From CAKUFA01 sp963646285 (GTDB taxonomy: Bacteria > Bacillota > Clostridia > Christensenellales > Aristaeellaceae), in the NCBI GenBank assembly GCA_963646285.1, contig CAVIWF010000003.1, positions 1-64,000 on the forward strand: a stretch of 64,000 nt of DNA, in the 5' to 3' direction. Both the position numbers and the translations under genes were made by a program. Shown here piece by piece: positions 33,867-42,990 of this stretch; positions within the stretch are counted from its first letter, which is position 1, and each line of letters begins with the position of its first letter. Below the pieces are notes generated by a model. The model made no database searches. It worked only from the letters and a program-made list of their open reading frames with translations, and was not told the origin of the DNA.

Positions 33867-34427
33867 CTACAGCGTGTTGATCATTTCAAAGCTCAGCCAC
33901 ACAGGAATGTCCTTCCCATTGAAGGAAAGAACCACCTGTCCGCTGCATCCCCGCTTGTCCACCCGGGTGATCTTCCCTTCCATGTCCTTCAGGGGACCGG
34001 AAACAATCCTGATGCGATCCCCTTCCTTGAAGGCTTGAGACAGCCCCAGCAGACCATGGTAGTGGAAGAGCCACTTGACGAACTGCTCGTCCGCCCCGGA
34101 AAGCCGCCACTCGCCGTGATCCGTTGTCAGAATGCGGATCACATCCTGATGGGGAAACCGCACCAGCGGCTCTGTCTCTGAGGGTGCTTTGAAAAACACG
34201 TAGCTGGGCATGACAATGACTTCTTCCAGGGTCTTCACCTTGCGGCAGGTTCTGTACCTTGTCTTCCGCATGGTAATGGCTTCAGCCTCCGGACAAGCCA
34301 GCTGGATCATTTCCGCTACTTGCCTTTCCTTCCCGGTCAGGCAGAAAACGCAGCCATAGGACGTGCCTCTGTCGCTGTCATCATCCTGAAAGGCAGAAGC
34401 TGCTTCGGTCACATTGTTTCCCCGCAT
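33867..34427 (-). CDS. loaP: LoaP/UpxY-like specialised NusG paralogue
   Basis: 186 residues. The N-terminal NGN domain (about 24-115: YGCVFCLTGKERQVAEMI, VIVMPSYVFFKA) joins a C-terminal KOW domain (about 132-185: FKEGDRIRIVSGPLKDMEGKI). LoaP-type proteins are processive antiterminators of long polysaccharide or antibiotic operons in Firmicutes and recognise an RNA hairpin in the leader. ATG at 34427 has GGGAGG 7 nt upstream. It is the first gene of the envelope operon, so it probably drives expression of its own operon or a distant polymer cluster. Confidence 0.85.
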   Translation of the reverse strand: MRGNNVTEAASAFQDDDSDRGTSYGCVFCLTGKERQVAEMIQLACPEAEAITMRKTRYRTCRKVKTLEEVIVMPSYVFFKAPSETEPLVRFPHQDVIRILTTDHGEWRLSGADEQFVKWLFHYHGLLGLSQAFKEGDRIRIVSGPLKDMEGKITRVDKRGCSGQVVLSFNGKDIPVWLSFEMINTL

Positions 34428-34454
34428 GCCTTCGCCTCCCTGTTTTTTGTTGCT

Positions 34455-34478
34455 GATCCGGTAAAAGGTTTTATCGGA
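34455..34478 (-). promoter_or_regulatory. Hairpin in the loaP leader
   Basis: ATCCGNTAAAA pairs with TTTTANCGGAT over 11 bp (one wobble pair) with a 2-nt gap at the tip. It lies about 90 nt into the leader and about 30 nt before the loaP start. It has no T-run, so it is not a terminator; a LoaP recognition hairpin is a possibility. Confidence 0.4.
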
Positions 34479-34569
34479 TAACGCCTGCGGCTCTGCACCT
34501 GAAAAAGGAGACACCAACCTGATGAATACCATTTGTATCAAATCGATACGTACGAATATTCACGTTGAT

Positions 34570-34598
34570 ATTATACATGCAAATAATGGTTATGTCAA
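34570..34598 (-). promoter_or_regulatory. Promoter of the loaP envelope operon
   Basis: Perfect TTGACA-17 bp-TATAAT on the minus strand; start near 34563, giving a leader of about 135 nt. The rest of the 337-bp divergent gap is AT-rich and holds no gene. Confidence 0.85.
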
Positions 34599-34707
34599 AC
34601 AAATAAATAGGAAACAATTTCGTTACATCAAGCAATTACAGAATGGGCTTATCATGTTTATTTTCCATTCAGGCGGTACAGTACTTTCGATTTTTCCTGC
34701 CGTCTGT

Positions 34708-34713
34708 TATAAT
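34708..34713 (+). promoter_or_regulatory. -10 element of the clostripain gene
   Basis: TATAAT, with only a weak TTTCGA 17 bp upstream. Predicted start near 34720, about 45 nt before ATG. Confidence 0.55.
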
Positions 34714-34764
34714 CGAATCTTGGGATCCTTCACGAAAAAAGTCCTTGGAGAAGGAGCGTGTATC

Positions 34765-36990
34765 ATGAGCCGAATGAAAAAATGGCTGAGCCTGTGCCTG
34801 GTTGTGCTGCTTGCCTTTTCCGCTCTGCCGGTCATGGCAGAGGGAAGTACCGAAACGGCAGAAAATGCAGCCTGGACCGTCATGATCTACCTGTGCGGTA
34901 CCGATTTGGAAAGCAAAAACGGCATGGCCACCGAAAACCTGCTGGAGATCAGCAAAACTCTGGCGAACCAGCACGTGAATGTGCTGATTGAAACCGGCGG
35001 CGCCAAAGCCTGGGAGTCAAAGGAAAAGCTCGGCTTTGACATTGCCACGGACAGACTGCAGCGCTACAAGTATGATGAGAACGGCTTTACCCTTGTGGAG
35101 GAGCGTCCCCTCAGCAACATGGCGCAGACAGAAACCCTGACCGAATTCATCACCTGGAGTCGTGAAAACTATCCGGCTGATAAGTACATGCTGACCCTAT
35201 GGGATCACGGCGGCGGAAGCATGGAAGGCTTGATTATGGATGAGCTGCACAACAGCGCCGTTATGTCCCTGGAAGACTTGGGCAGAGCCCTGGATGATGC
35301 CAATGTTCCCCTTGAGCTTCTCTTTATGGACACCTGTCTGATGGCCACCATTGAAACCTGCGCCGTGGTCGACAGCCATGCCCGGTATCTGGTTGCCTCT
35401 GAAGAAACGGTGCCCGGCTACGGCGGCAATTACAAGGGATGGCTGCAATACCTGTTTGACAATCCGGAGTGCGATGGTGCACGGCTGGGCCGCACCATCT
35501 GCGACACCGTGCAGCAGAAGTATGCAGAGAAGGGTGCCGGTGCAGCAGATACCGTGACCATGTCCGTCATCGACCTGAAGAAGATGGATGCTGTCTACAC
35601 CGCCTTTGACGACATGTTTACCGAAGTGGGCGGCCTGCTGAAGAACGTCAATGACTTCAGCGAATTCGCCGTTGCCATCAGCCGCTCGGAAACCTACTAT
35701 GCCAGCGAAATGCGGGATATTGCAGACATGGCTTCCCGTGCCAGCGGTCACGGCGTTCGTGCAGAAACAGCCAAGAAGCTGGTTAATGCAGTGGATGATG
35801 CGGTGGTCTATGCCGTCAAGGGGGCAACCCACAGCTATTCCCACGGCATTTCCTTCTACTATGCGCCTACGGGCAGCAAGTATTACATGGATCGGTATGC
35901 CCGGAATTGCCCCAGTGCCTCTTACCTTGCCTTCCTGGACGCTACCCACATGGACTGGACAGCCCCTGCCAGCGTGTATGAAAAGATTGAGCGTCTGCCG
36001 GAAATCACCTACGAAGATTATGTGGTAGCCGCCCATGGTGCTGTCCGTGACGGGGACTTGGTGCTGGATATTACCAACGCTCCGGATGCCATCACCTCCG
36101 TGGATGCAGTGATCTTCCGCTTTGACGAGGCAGCCCAGAGTTGGATCCGCATCGGCACAACCTTCAAGGTGGGCGCCAAGCTTGCCGACGACGGCACCCT
36201 GGTCTACAAAGCGAAGTTCGATGGCAAGTGGCCTATGATCAACGGCGTCGTCTGCCAGATGAATATTATCGAAGAGAACATGAGCTACACCCTGTTCGGC
36301 ATCCCCATGCAGATTAACGGGCAGGTGTACGAACTGCGGGCAGCCTATGTGTTCGAGGAATCGCTGGAGGACATGTACAACAAGCTGCTGGCTCTTTACG
36401 CCGCCGATAACGGTCAGACAGAGGGAGAAAAGCAGGAAGCCCTTGTCAATGGCGTGCTTGCCATTATGAACGGCGACTTCGGGGATGATGTGGATCCCTA
36501 CCTGGGACGTTTTCATGTATACGGCATATGGAACGGAGAGAACTCCGGTCTTCAGGTGCCGGGACGCAACGTCATGTCCCTGACGGAAGCAGCCGGTGCA
36601 AACGCTACCCTGGTATCCAACAACTTTGACCTGGCCACCATGAAGGATCTGGACTATGCAAGCAACGGCGACATCGTCATTGACCGCAACCTGTCCATTG
36701 AGGAAGGCGTGCTGCCGGCCGGCTCCTATGCCTACTCCTTCCTGATTACCGATGTGCTGGATCACACAACCGTAACCGAACCCATGCTGTTCAACTGGGA
36801 TGGTGAAAAAGCAGACCTGTCCGCAGCCTACACCATGACGGATTACGTTACCGTGCTTGAGGCTGTGCTGAACGGCGACGCAGCAGCGCTGGGCATGGAT
36901 CAGGAAGCGTTGGATGCCATGACAGAGCAGTGGATGAACGGCACCGCCACCCCCACGGACGTAGCAACAGCTACTGATGCAGAGCAATAA
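34765..36990 (+). CDS. Clostripain-family secreted cysteine peptidase (C11)
   Basis: 741 residues. A signal peptide covers about 1-24 (MSRMKKWLSLCLVVLLAFSA, then MAEGS). The C11 core contains WTVMIYLCGTDLESKNG, the catalytic His148 in LTLWDHGGGS and the catalytic Cys191 in LLFMDTCLMA. C11 peptidases cut after Arg or Lys, need calcium and self-process. Beyond about residue 400 lie beta-rich segments of unknown role. There is no cell-wall anchor. ATG at 34765 has AAGGAG 8 nt upstream; the frame is open far upstream, but only through AT-rich non-coding DNA. Confidence 0.9.
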   Translation: MSRMKKWLSLCLVVLLAFSALPVMAEGSTETAENAAWTVMIYLCGTDLESKNGMATENLLEISKTLANQHVNVLIETGGAKAWESKEKLGFDIATDRLQRYKYDENGFTLVEERPLSNMAQTETLTEFITWSRENYPADKYMLTLWDHGGGSMEGLIMDELHNSAVMSLEDLGRALDDANVPLELLFMDTCLMATIETCAVVDSHARYLVASEETVPGYGGNYKGWLQYLFDNPECDGARLGRTICDTVQQKYAEKGAGAADTVTMSVIDLKKMDAVYTAFDDMFTEVGGLLKNVNDFSEFAVAISRSETYYASEMRDIADMASRASGHGVRAETAKKLVNAVDDAVVYAVKGATHSYSHGISFYYAPTGSKYYMDRYARNCPSASYLAFLDATHMDWTAPASVYEKIERLPEITYEDYVVAAHGAVRDGDLVLDITNAPDAITSVDAVIFRFDEAAQSWIRIGTTFKVGAKLADDGTLVYKAKFDGKWPMINGVVCQMNIIEENMSYTLFGIPMQINGQVYELRAAYVFEESLEDMYNKLLALYAADNGQTEGEKQEALVNGVLAIMNGDFGDDVDPYLGRFHVYGIWNGENSGLQVPGRNVMSLTEAAGANATLVSNNFDLATMKDLDYASNGDIVIDRNLSIEEGVLPAGSYAYSFLITDVLDHTTVTEPMLFNWDGEKADLSAAYTMTDYVTVLEAVLNGDAAALGMDQEALDAMTEQWMNGTATPTDVATATDAEQ

Positions 36991-37009
36991 AACCAGACCG
37001 TACCTTGGA

Positions 37010-37045
37010 AGGGATCGTCATGATATGGGCGATCCCTTTCCATTT
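37010..37045 (+). terminator. Terminator after the clostripain gene
   Basis: AAGGGATCG pairs with CGATCCCTT, followed by TCCATTTT; an interrupted T-run makes it moderately convincing. Confidence 0.6.
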
Positions 37046-37070
37046 TGGACAAATTTCCGTTTTCGCCATA

Positions 37071-37100
37071 TTGACAAAAGGCAGACAGATTGGATACAAT
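37071..37100 (+). promoter_or_regulatory. Promoter of the DUF1538-PII unit
   Basis: TTGACA and TACAAT with an 18-bp spacer; start near 37107, about 95 nt before the coding start. Confidence 0.72.
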
Positions 37101-37202
37101 TTTTAATAGGTAAATTCAGTGCCGGTATCTGCCTAATCCCCTGCGGCAGCCTTCCGGCTTGTCAGTGTTTTCCATCACGAGAAGAAGGAGGAGAAATGAT
37201 CA

Positions 37203-38729
37203 TTGCTGAATGAAAAGCTAAAGCAAAACCTTCGAGAATCCCTGGCCAGCGTCCTGCCCATTACCGTGATCATGTTGGTGCTCAGCGTGACCCTTGTGCC
37301 CATGGAGCTGGGGACTCTGTCCCTGTTTTTGGTGGGTGCGGTGCTGCTGATGATCGGCATGGGATTCTTCCAATTGGGTGCTGAAATGGCCATGACCCCC
37401 CTAGGTCAAGGCTTGGGCGGCCAGCTGGTAAAAAACCGCAAGCTGCTGCTGACCATTTTCATCTGCTTTGCCGTTGGCGCCATTATCACCCTATCAGAAC
37501 CTGATTTGCAGGTACTGGCAGAGCAGGTGGCTTCCATCCCCAATCAGGTACTGATTTGGACGGTGGCCATCGGCGTGGGTGCTTTCCTGGTCATTGCCGT
37601 GCTGCGTATTGTGTTTCATATTAAGCTTTCCCTGCTGCTGACCATTTTTTACGCTGCACTGTTCATTCTTACCATTTTCACCCCCGACTCTTTCGTTGCC
37701 GTGGCTTTTGACGCAGGCGGCGTAACCACCGGCCCCATGACCGTGCCCTTCATCATGGCACTGGGCGTTGGTCTTTCTTCCGCCAGAAGCGATAAGGACG
37801 GTGCCAGCGACAGTTTCGGTTTGATTGCCCTGTGCTCCATTGGTCCCATCCTGATGGTCATGCTGCTGGGTATTTTCTATCACCCGGAGGAAGCCTCCTA
37901 TACCCTGGCTTCCATCCCCAGTGTAAAAACCACCCAGGACGTGCTGCCTGCTTTCATTCAATATCTGCCCGTATACGCCAAGGAAGTCATGGTCAGCATG
38001 GCCCCGGTGCTGGGCGTTTTCCTGCTGTTCCAGCTGATTACCCGGAAATATCGCAAGCATCAGCTCATGAGGATGTGCGTGGGCTTCCTGTACACCATCG
38101 TGGGGTTGATCCTCTTCCTCACCGGGGTCAACGTAGGCTTCGCCCCTGTGGGCAATCTGCTGGGCTCCAGCCTTGCCCAAGGAGAAATGCGGTGGCTGCT
38201 GATTCCGATTGGTCTGGTCATTGGCTTCTACATTGTGAAGGCCGAGCCTGCGGTGCAGGTGCTGAACAACCAGGTGGAGGAAATCACCGGCGGTGCCATT
38301 TCCCACAAGATGATGAACGCCAGCCTGTCCATTGGTGTGGCCTGTGCCGTGGCACTCAGCATGCTCCGTGCCCTGACCGGCATCAGCATTTACTGGATCA
38401 TCGTGCCCGGCTATCTGCTGGCACTGGTTTTGGCCCATTTTGTCCCCCCGATTTTTGTGGGTGTGGCCTTTGACTCCGGCGGCGTGGCCAGCGGCCCCAT
38501 GACCTCCACCTTCCTGCTGCCCCTTGCCATGGGCGTATGCACCGCCGTAGGCGGCAATGTGGTAACGGACGCTTTCGGCGTGGTGGCACTGGTGGCATTG
38601 ACGCCCCTGATTGCCATTCAAATTATGGGTCTGATTTATGTGCGCAAATCCCGTGCTCAGGCGCCTGTTGCCGCTCCCGCTGAGCTGGATGACGATATCG
38701 TGATTATGCCCGAGGAGGACCAAGCATGA
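37203..38729 (+). CDS. DUF1538 membrane protein with internal duplication
   Basis: 508 residues with about 12 hydrophobic helices. Two halves repeat at an offset of about 254 residues: AFDAGGVTTGPMT (168-180) matches AFDSGGVASGPMT (422-434), and SEPDLQVLAEQV (98) matches AEPAVQVLNNQV (348). This pseudo-symmetry is typical of transporters, yet the DUF1538 substrate is unknown. The start is a TTG, 11 nt after AGGAGG. A five-codon ATG frame (37196-37213) closer to the same ribosome-binding site overlaps it and could modulate initiation. The stop overlaps the next gene by ATGA. Confidence 0.85.
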   Translation: MLNEKLKQNLRESLASVLPITVIMLVLSVTLVPMELGTLSLFLVGAVLLMIGMGFFQLGAEMAMTPLGQGLGGQLVKNRKLLLTIFICFAVGAIITLSEPDLQVLAEQVASIPNQVLIWTVAIGVGAFLVIAVLRIVFHIKLSLLLTIFYAALFILTIFTPDSFVAVAFDAGGVTTGPMTVPFIMALGVGLSSARSDKDGASDSFGLIALCSIGPILMVMLLGIFYHPEEASYTLASIPSVKTTQDVLPAFIQYLPVYAKEVMVSMAPVLGVFLLFQLITRKYRKHQLMRMCVGFLYTIVGLILFLTGVNVGFAPVGNLLGSSLAQGEMRWLLIPIGLVIGFYIVKAEPAVQVLNNQVEEITGGAISHKMMNASLSIGVACAVALSMLRALTGISIYWIIVPGYLLALVLAHFVPPIFVGVAFDSGGVASGPMTSTFLLPLAMGVCTAVGGNVVTDAFGVVALVALTPLIAIQIMGLIYVRKSRAQAPVAAPAELDDDIVIMPEEDQA

Positions 38730-39424
38730 GCGAACTAACGAAAGAAATGCTTCACCCCCGTATGCTGTTTGTCATTGCCCGGGATGAGGATGACCGCCGA
38801 GTAACATCCACCCTGAACAGTATGCACCTGACCCTGTGCCACCAGATTCGCGGCCAGGGCACCGCCCCCAGCGAATGGCTGGATATTTGTGGTCTCTCCG
38901 GCACCTTGCGGATCCTGACCATCGCACTGCTTCCCGCCGCCATGACCGGCTATGTAATGGACGGCCTGCGCCGAGCCCTGAACCTGGACAAGCGGGGTAA
39001 GGGCATTGCCGTGACCGTTCCCCTTGGAGGACTTCAAGGGAGCATTATGCGCATGCTTCACGCCATGAATGACCGTGTGCTGCTCGACAAAAAGAAGGAG
39101 GATGCTTCTGTGGATAAACATTCTGAATATTCCATGATTTGTGTTTCCGTCAAAAGCGGCTTCAGTGATGATGTGGTGGACGCTGCCCGGAACGCCGGGG
39201 CTCGTGGCGGCACGGTGCTCAAGGGCATCCGCCATGTGGATGGCCAGACGAGCCAGTTCATGGGCGTTGCCGTGCAGGACGAGCAGGACATTGTACTGAT
39301 CATTCTGCCCAAGGAAAAGCGTGCGGAAGTGATGAGCGCCATCAGCACCCGATGCGGGCTGAAGACCCCGGCCCAGGGCATTGTCCTGTCCGTGCCGGTG
39401 GATGCTACGCTGGGGTTGGAATAA
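38726..39424 (+). CDS. Tandem PII-like signalling protein
   Basis: 232 residues holding two PII-like ferredoxin-fold domains, about 8-115 and 132-230. The second is the clearer (SMICVSVKSGFSDDVVDAAR, then AGARGGTVLKGIRHVDGQ), with the nucleotide-loop style of GlnB/GlnK. PII proteins bind ADP/ATP and effectors and gate transporters. The ATGA overlap with DUF1538 strongly suggests that it controls that protein. No amt or glnA is nearby, so nitrogen is not assured as the signal. Confidence 0.82.
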   Translation: MSELTKEMLHPRMLFVIARDEDDRRVTSTLNSMHLTLCHQIRGQGTAPSEWLDICGLSGTLRILTIALLPAAMTGYVMDGLRRALNLDKRGKGIAVTVPLGGLQGSIMRMLHAMNDRVLLDKKKEDASVDKHSEYSMICVSVKSGFSDDVVDAARNAGARGGTVLKGIRHVDGQTSQFMGVAVQDEQDIVLIILPKEKRAEVMSAISTRCGLKTPAQGIVLSVPVDATLGLE

Positions 39425-39436
39425 ACATTTTCAGCC

Positions 39437-39525
39437 CCGTCAGGGAGTTTTTCTGACGGAAAAGCACGCAAATCGCCACACAGGGGCTTCGCCCTGTTTA
39501 ACGCCCCGAAGGGGCTCGCCGATTT
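39437..39525. repeat. Intergenic multi-hairpin element
   Basis: CCGTCAG/CTGACGG (39437-39459) is followed by an AAATCG/CGATTT closing pair (39470-39475 and 39520-39525) enclosing two hairpins: 39480-39497 (TTC loop, one bulge) and 39503-39515 (GCCCC-GAA-GGGGC). It resembles the hairpin run at 4-107. No coding potential is evident. Confidence 0.55.
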
Positions 39526-39587
39526 TCGCTCTAAAGTTGAAGGGCTTGCGCTCCCGTGGGTGTCACGCAAGGTTTGTTGATGCAGTA

Positions 39588-39619
39588 AATCCCCCTCCGG
39601 CACAGGCCGGAGGGGGATT
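39588..39619. terminator. Palindrome at the 3' ends of the PII and SNF2 genes
   Basis: AATCCCCCTCCGGC pairs perfectly over 14 bp with GCCGGAGGGGGATT across an ACAG loop, just past the SNF2 stop. T-runs are short on both strands, so termination is probable but not certain. Confidence 0.65.
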
Positions 39620-39626
39620 GTTGGTG

Positions 39627-42600
39627 TTACGCAAACAACGCCCGAATATCCTGTTCCGTCAGGGCAGTAACCAGTTCCTCGCCGGGGGTAATCAGCTGAT
39701 CGAAGAGTGCCTTCTTCCGCTGCCCCAGTGCCACCACCTGCTCCTCAATGGAGCCGTGGGTAACAAGGCGAATGACCTCCACCTTCTTGGTTTGGCCAAT
39801 GCGGTGGGCACGGTCCGTAGCCTGATCTTCTGCCGCCGGGTTCCACCAGGGATCGTAATGAATGACCATGTCGGCGCCGGTCAGGTTCAGGCCTGTACCC
39901 CCTGCCTTCAGGGAAATCAGAAAGATCTGCCCTGTGCCGCCGTTGAATTGCTCGGTCATTTCCAATCGTTTTTGGGGCGGCGTATCTCCGTCCAGGTACA
40001 TGCAGCTGTAGCCCGCATTCTCCAGCTGTTCTTTCAGAATCTTCAGCATGGAGGTGAACTGAGAAAACAGCAGGATCCGCCGTCCAGCCTGCAAGGCACC
40101 CGGGAGGATTTCCAGCAGCATTTCCATTTTGCCGGAGGTGCCTGCATAGTCCGACAGCACCAGAGAAGGATGGCAGCAAATCTGCCGCAGTTCCGTAATG
40201 GCTGCCAGCACTTCGGTGCGGCCTCTGCCAAGGCCCTTTTCGGTCATGACGTGATCCACACGATCCCGCAGGCGAACCATGGCCGCCTGGTAAACCTTCT
40301 CCTGCTCGGGGGACATCTGCGCCGTCAGGGTGGTTTCCAGCTTATCCGGCAGTTCTGTCAGCACGTCTTTCTTCAGCCGGCGCATGAGGAAGGGACGAAT
40401 CCGCCGGCGAAGGTCGTCCAGGTCTTCCCCATCCTGATACTTGCGGAGGAAGGAGCTGTAGCTGAACAAATATCCCGGCAGCACGAAATCAAAAATGCTC
40501 CACAATTCCCCTGCACTGTTTTCCATAGGCGTGCCGGTCAGGGCAAACCGAGTCTGCCCGTGGAGCTGCTTCACCGCCACAGCTCCCACGCTGCCGGCAT
40601 TCTTGATGTGCTGCGCCTCGTCCAGAATCACGAAGCGGAAATCCATATCCTTCATCAGGTCAATATCCCGGCGAATCAGCGGATAAGAGGTAATGAGCAC
40701 GTCCACATCCTTGGCCTTCTTCACATGCTCAATTTGGGAAGCCCGCTGGGCACCGGACCCAGCCATCACCATCACGCTCAACTCCGGGGTAAACCGTTCC
40801 AGCTCGCTCAGCCAGTTATAGGTCAGGGAGGTGGGTGCTACCACCAGCGAGGTTTCCCCCGGCTTCCGGGTCGCCTTCAGCATGGCAATGACCTGCACCG
40901 TTTTGCCCAGACCCATGTCATCTGCCAGAATGCCGCCCATGTGCAGCTTGTCCAGGGTCATCAGCCAATGGAAACCACGCTGCTGATAGGGACGAAGGCT
41001 CAATCCTGCCGGCAGCTGAATCTTTTCCTCATCCGGGTCAATCAGTGCCTTCACCGTTTCCTGCACGGAGCTGTCCACCTCAATGGGCAGCGAAGAAGCA
41101 CTCAGGAGGCTGTTCAGGTAGCAGGTGCGGTAGGCACTCAGGGACACCGTGTCCCCCGCCGGAGATACCGCATCCACGCCCTCCACATTGGCTGCTTCAA
41201 ACACGCTGTCCGCAAGGGACTGCCACTCATCCATGCCGGACAAGTCCAGGAAGGATCCATCCTTCAGGCGGAAATACCGGCGATGCTTGCTTAATGCCTC
41301 CAGAATGCTCAGAATCTCTTCTGCCGGTTCCCCATCCTCGGTGAAGGTCATTTCCAGCCTGCCGCCGTTCATGCGCATCCGTCCCTGCAGCACAGGCTTC
41401 CGGGGCGTCATTTTGCGGAAGTCCCGGCTCAGGTACACCTCGCACATGTTTTGCAGCTTCTGCACCCCGCCGGACACAAAGTCGAAAATCGCATCCTGTC
41501 CCGTCAGGTAAACCCGATTCTTCCGCACATAGAAGCCGGCACTGCCCAAGGCGTCCAGCACCTGCCGCTCTGCTGCGGCATCACGGAGGAGCACCTTTCC
41601 CGTGCGGGGCAGGGTATCCATTTCCGCCGCATCATCGAAGGGATCGATAGTATCTTCCCCGTAGCAGAACTGGGTACGTGCCACCACTTCCTTGCCTTCC
41701 CGATCCAGATACACCCGGGGCACCAAAGGCAGACGTACCAGCTGCCGTTCCAGATCCGGATCCATTTCCACCACGCCGGTCAATTTCAGGAAGGGGATCA
41801 CTTCCCCAATCACCCGGGTGGTTTCCTTCATGGGGAAGTCAAACATGCTGCGGCCGCCCAGCTGCTCCTGCCACAGCACCCGCATCACGCTTTGCTGCCC
41901 CGGGTCCACTGCCACCACCGTGCCGCTGACCACCGCATAGGCGCAGGAGGCTGTAATCGGCTGAAAATCCTTGGGAAACAGGGCGGTAATGGTCAACCCC
42001 CGCAGGGAGCCCGTCACCCGATAATGAAGGGGCAGCCGGGCAGCACGCACCCGCTTGACCACCATGGCCTTTTCCCCTACAGCCATGCGGAAGGGCAGGT
42101 TTTCCAGCTCCTTCAGCACAGCCTCTGCAAAGGGTTCCGGCAGTGCCATCACCCGGAGATCCGCACCCCGCAGGCTGGCACCTGTTTCCTTTTCCGCCAG
42201 GCACAGTGCCCGCAGAATGCCCAGCAGCCTTGTTTCCGCCGGGCCAAAGCGCATCCATTCCGGATGATACACAAAGCCCTTGCCAAATTCCATGGTGGTG
42301 CCTGCATCAATGGCCTCGATCATTTGAGGAATGCTGCGCACCACATACAGTCTTTCTTCCCCCACACGGAGCCCAAGGCGAAGCTTGGCCTTCTGGCTGG
42401 GGGTGCCGTTTTCATAAACCAGGGTAACTTCCATGCGCAGCGTGCCGTCCTCCGGCAGGGCGGATTCCATGGCGGACATAAGCTTTGGTCCAGCCAGGAC
42501 GGCCTTTTGCCGAACCAGGTCTTCCATTGCCCCGGATTCCTGTGCCATCAAGGTTGCTGCCACCACATGGCGGCAAGCGCCCCGGGCATTCCATTCATCA

Positions 42601-42788
42601 CAGGTGCACTTGGCAGGCTCCTCCGGGGTAAAAATAACTTCCCTTCTAGGGGTTCCTGCCACCACATATTTCATCAGCATGCCGGATTGCTCCAGTGCAC
42701 GGACGCCGCCCTTGCGGTACAGTGCTTCTCCGGCTTCATATTCCTTTTCTCCCGCCAGGAGACGTAGACGATAAGATCCCTGTGCCAT
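39627..42788 (-). CDS. SNF2-family ATPase with SWIM zinc finger
   Basis: 1053 residues. A SWIM zinc finger near the N-terminus (CTCDEWNARGACRH, Cys61, Cys63, Cys72 and His74) precedes a long middle region and a C-terminal SNF2 motor: GILADDMGLGKTVQVIAML (about 628), DEAQHIKN (about 721), LTGTPMENS, then LLFSQFTSML and ATDRAHRIGQ. These are DNA-dependent ATPases of the RapA/HepA-like type, possibly remodelling RNA polymerase or DNA repair complexes. ATG at 42788 has GGAG 11 nt upstream; a GTG 16 codons earlier lacks a ribosome-binding site. It is a single-gene unit. Confidence 0.92.
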   Translation of the reverse strand: MAQGSYRLRLLAGEKEYEAGEALYRKGGVRALEQSGMLMKYVVAGTPRREVIFTPEEPAKCTCDEWNARGACRHVVAATLMAQESGAMEDLVRQKAVLAGPKLMSAMESALPEDGTLRMEVTLVYENGTPSQKAKLRLGLRVGEERLYVVRSIPQMIEAIDAGTTMEFGKGFVYHPEWMRFGPAETRLLGILRALCLAEKETGASLRGADLRVMALPEPFAEAVLKELENLPFRMAVGEKAMVVKRVRAARLPLHYRVTGSLRGLTITALFPKDFQPITASCAYAVVSGTVVAVDPGQQSVMRVLWQEQLGGRSMFDFPMKETTRVIGEVIPFLKLTGVVEMDPDLERQLVRLPLVPRVYLDREGKEVVARTQFCYGEDTIDPFDDAAEMDTLPRTGKVLLRDAAAERQVLDALGSAGFYVRKNRVYLTGQDAIFDFVSGGVQKLQNMCEVYLSRDFRKMTPRKPVLQGRMRMNGGRLEMTFTEDGEPAEEILSILEALSKHRRYFRLKDGSFLDLSGMDEWQSLADSVFEAANVEGVDAVSPAGDTVSLSAYRTCYLNSLLSASSLPIEVDSSVQETVKALIDPDEEKIQLPAGLSLRPYQQRGFHWLMTLDKLHMGGILADDMGLGKTVQVIAMLKATRKPGETSLVVAPTSLTYNWLSELERFTPELSVMVMAGSGAQRASQIEHVKKAKDVDVLITSYPLIRRDIDLMKDMDFRFVILDEAQHIKNAGSVGAVAVKQLHGQTRFALTGTPMENSAGELWSIFDFVLPGYLFSYSSFLRKYQDGEDLDDLRRRIRPFLMRRLKKDVLTELPDKLETTLTAQMSPEQEKVYQAAMVRLRDRVDHVMTEKGLGRGRTEVLAAITELRQICCHPSLVLSDYAGTSGKMEMLLEILPGALQAGRRILLFSQFTSMLKILKEQLENAGYSCMYLDGDTPPQKRLEMTEQFNGGTGQIFLISLKAGGTGLNLTGADMVIHYDPWWNPAAEDQATDRAHRIGQTKKVEVIRLVTHGSIEEQVVALGQRKKALFDQLITPGEELVTALTEQDIRALFA

Positions 42789-42928
42789 CCAACTTTTCAC
42801 TCCAATAAGCTTACTGCAAAAAACAGTAGCTTTCACGTATTCTACACCCGCCCCTGCAATTCCTGCCGGAAGAGAAAAGGGGCTGCACCTTTTCTTGCTC
42901 CGTCTTCGTTTTTTCGTTGTCCTTTCCC

Positions 42929-42957
42929 TTGTTTTTTCCTTTGGCCGCTTTTATAAT
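42929..42957 (+). promoter_or_regulatory. Promoter of the HD gene
   Basis: TTGTTT and TATAAT with a 17-bp spacer; start near 42964, about 27 nt before ATG. Confidence 0.65.
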
Positions 42958-42990
42958 GAAAGCCGTTATGCTGCCGAAAGGAGAGCCTGC

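Noticed and set aside
34522..34764. Longer N-terminus for the clostripain
   Set aside because: The segment is AT-rich promoter DNA, and a proper signal peptide with ribosome-binding site begins at 34765.
35197..36987. Long minus-strand frame opposite the clostripain gene
   Set aside because: The plus strand shows the catalytic His and Cys and a signal peptide; the antisense frame is His/Gly/Val-rich and has no features.
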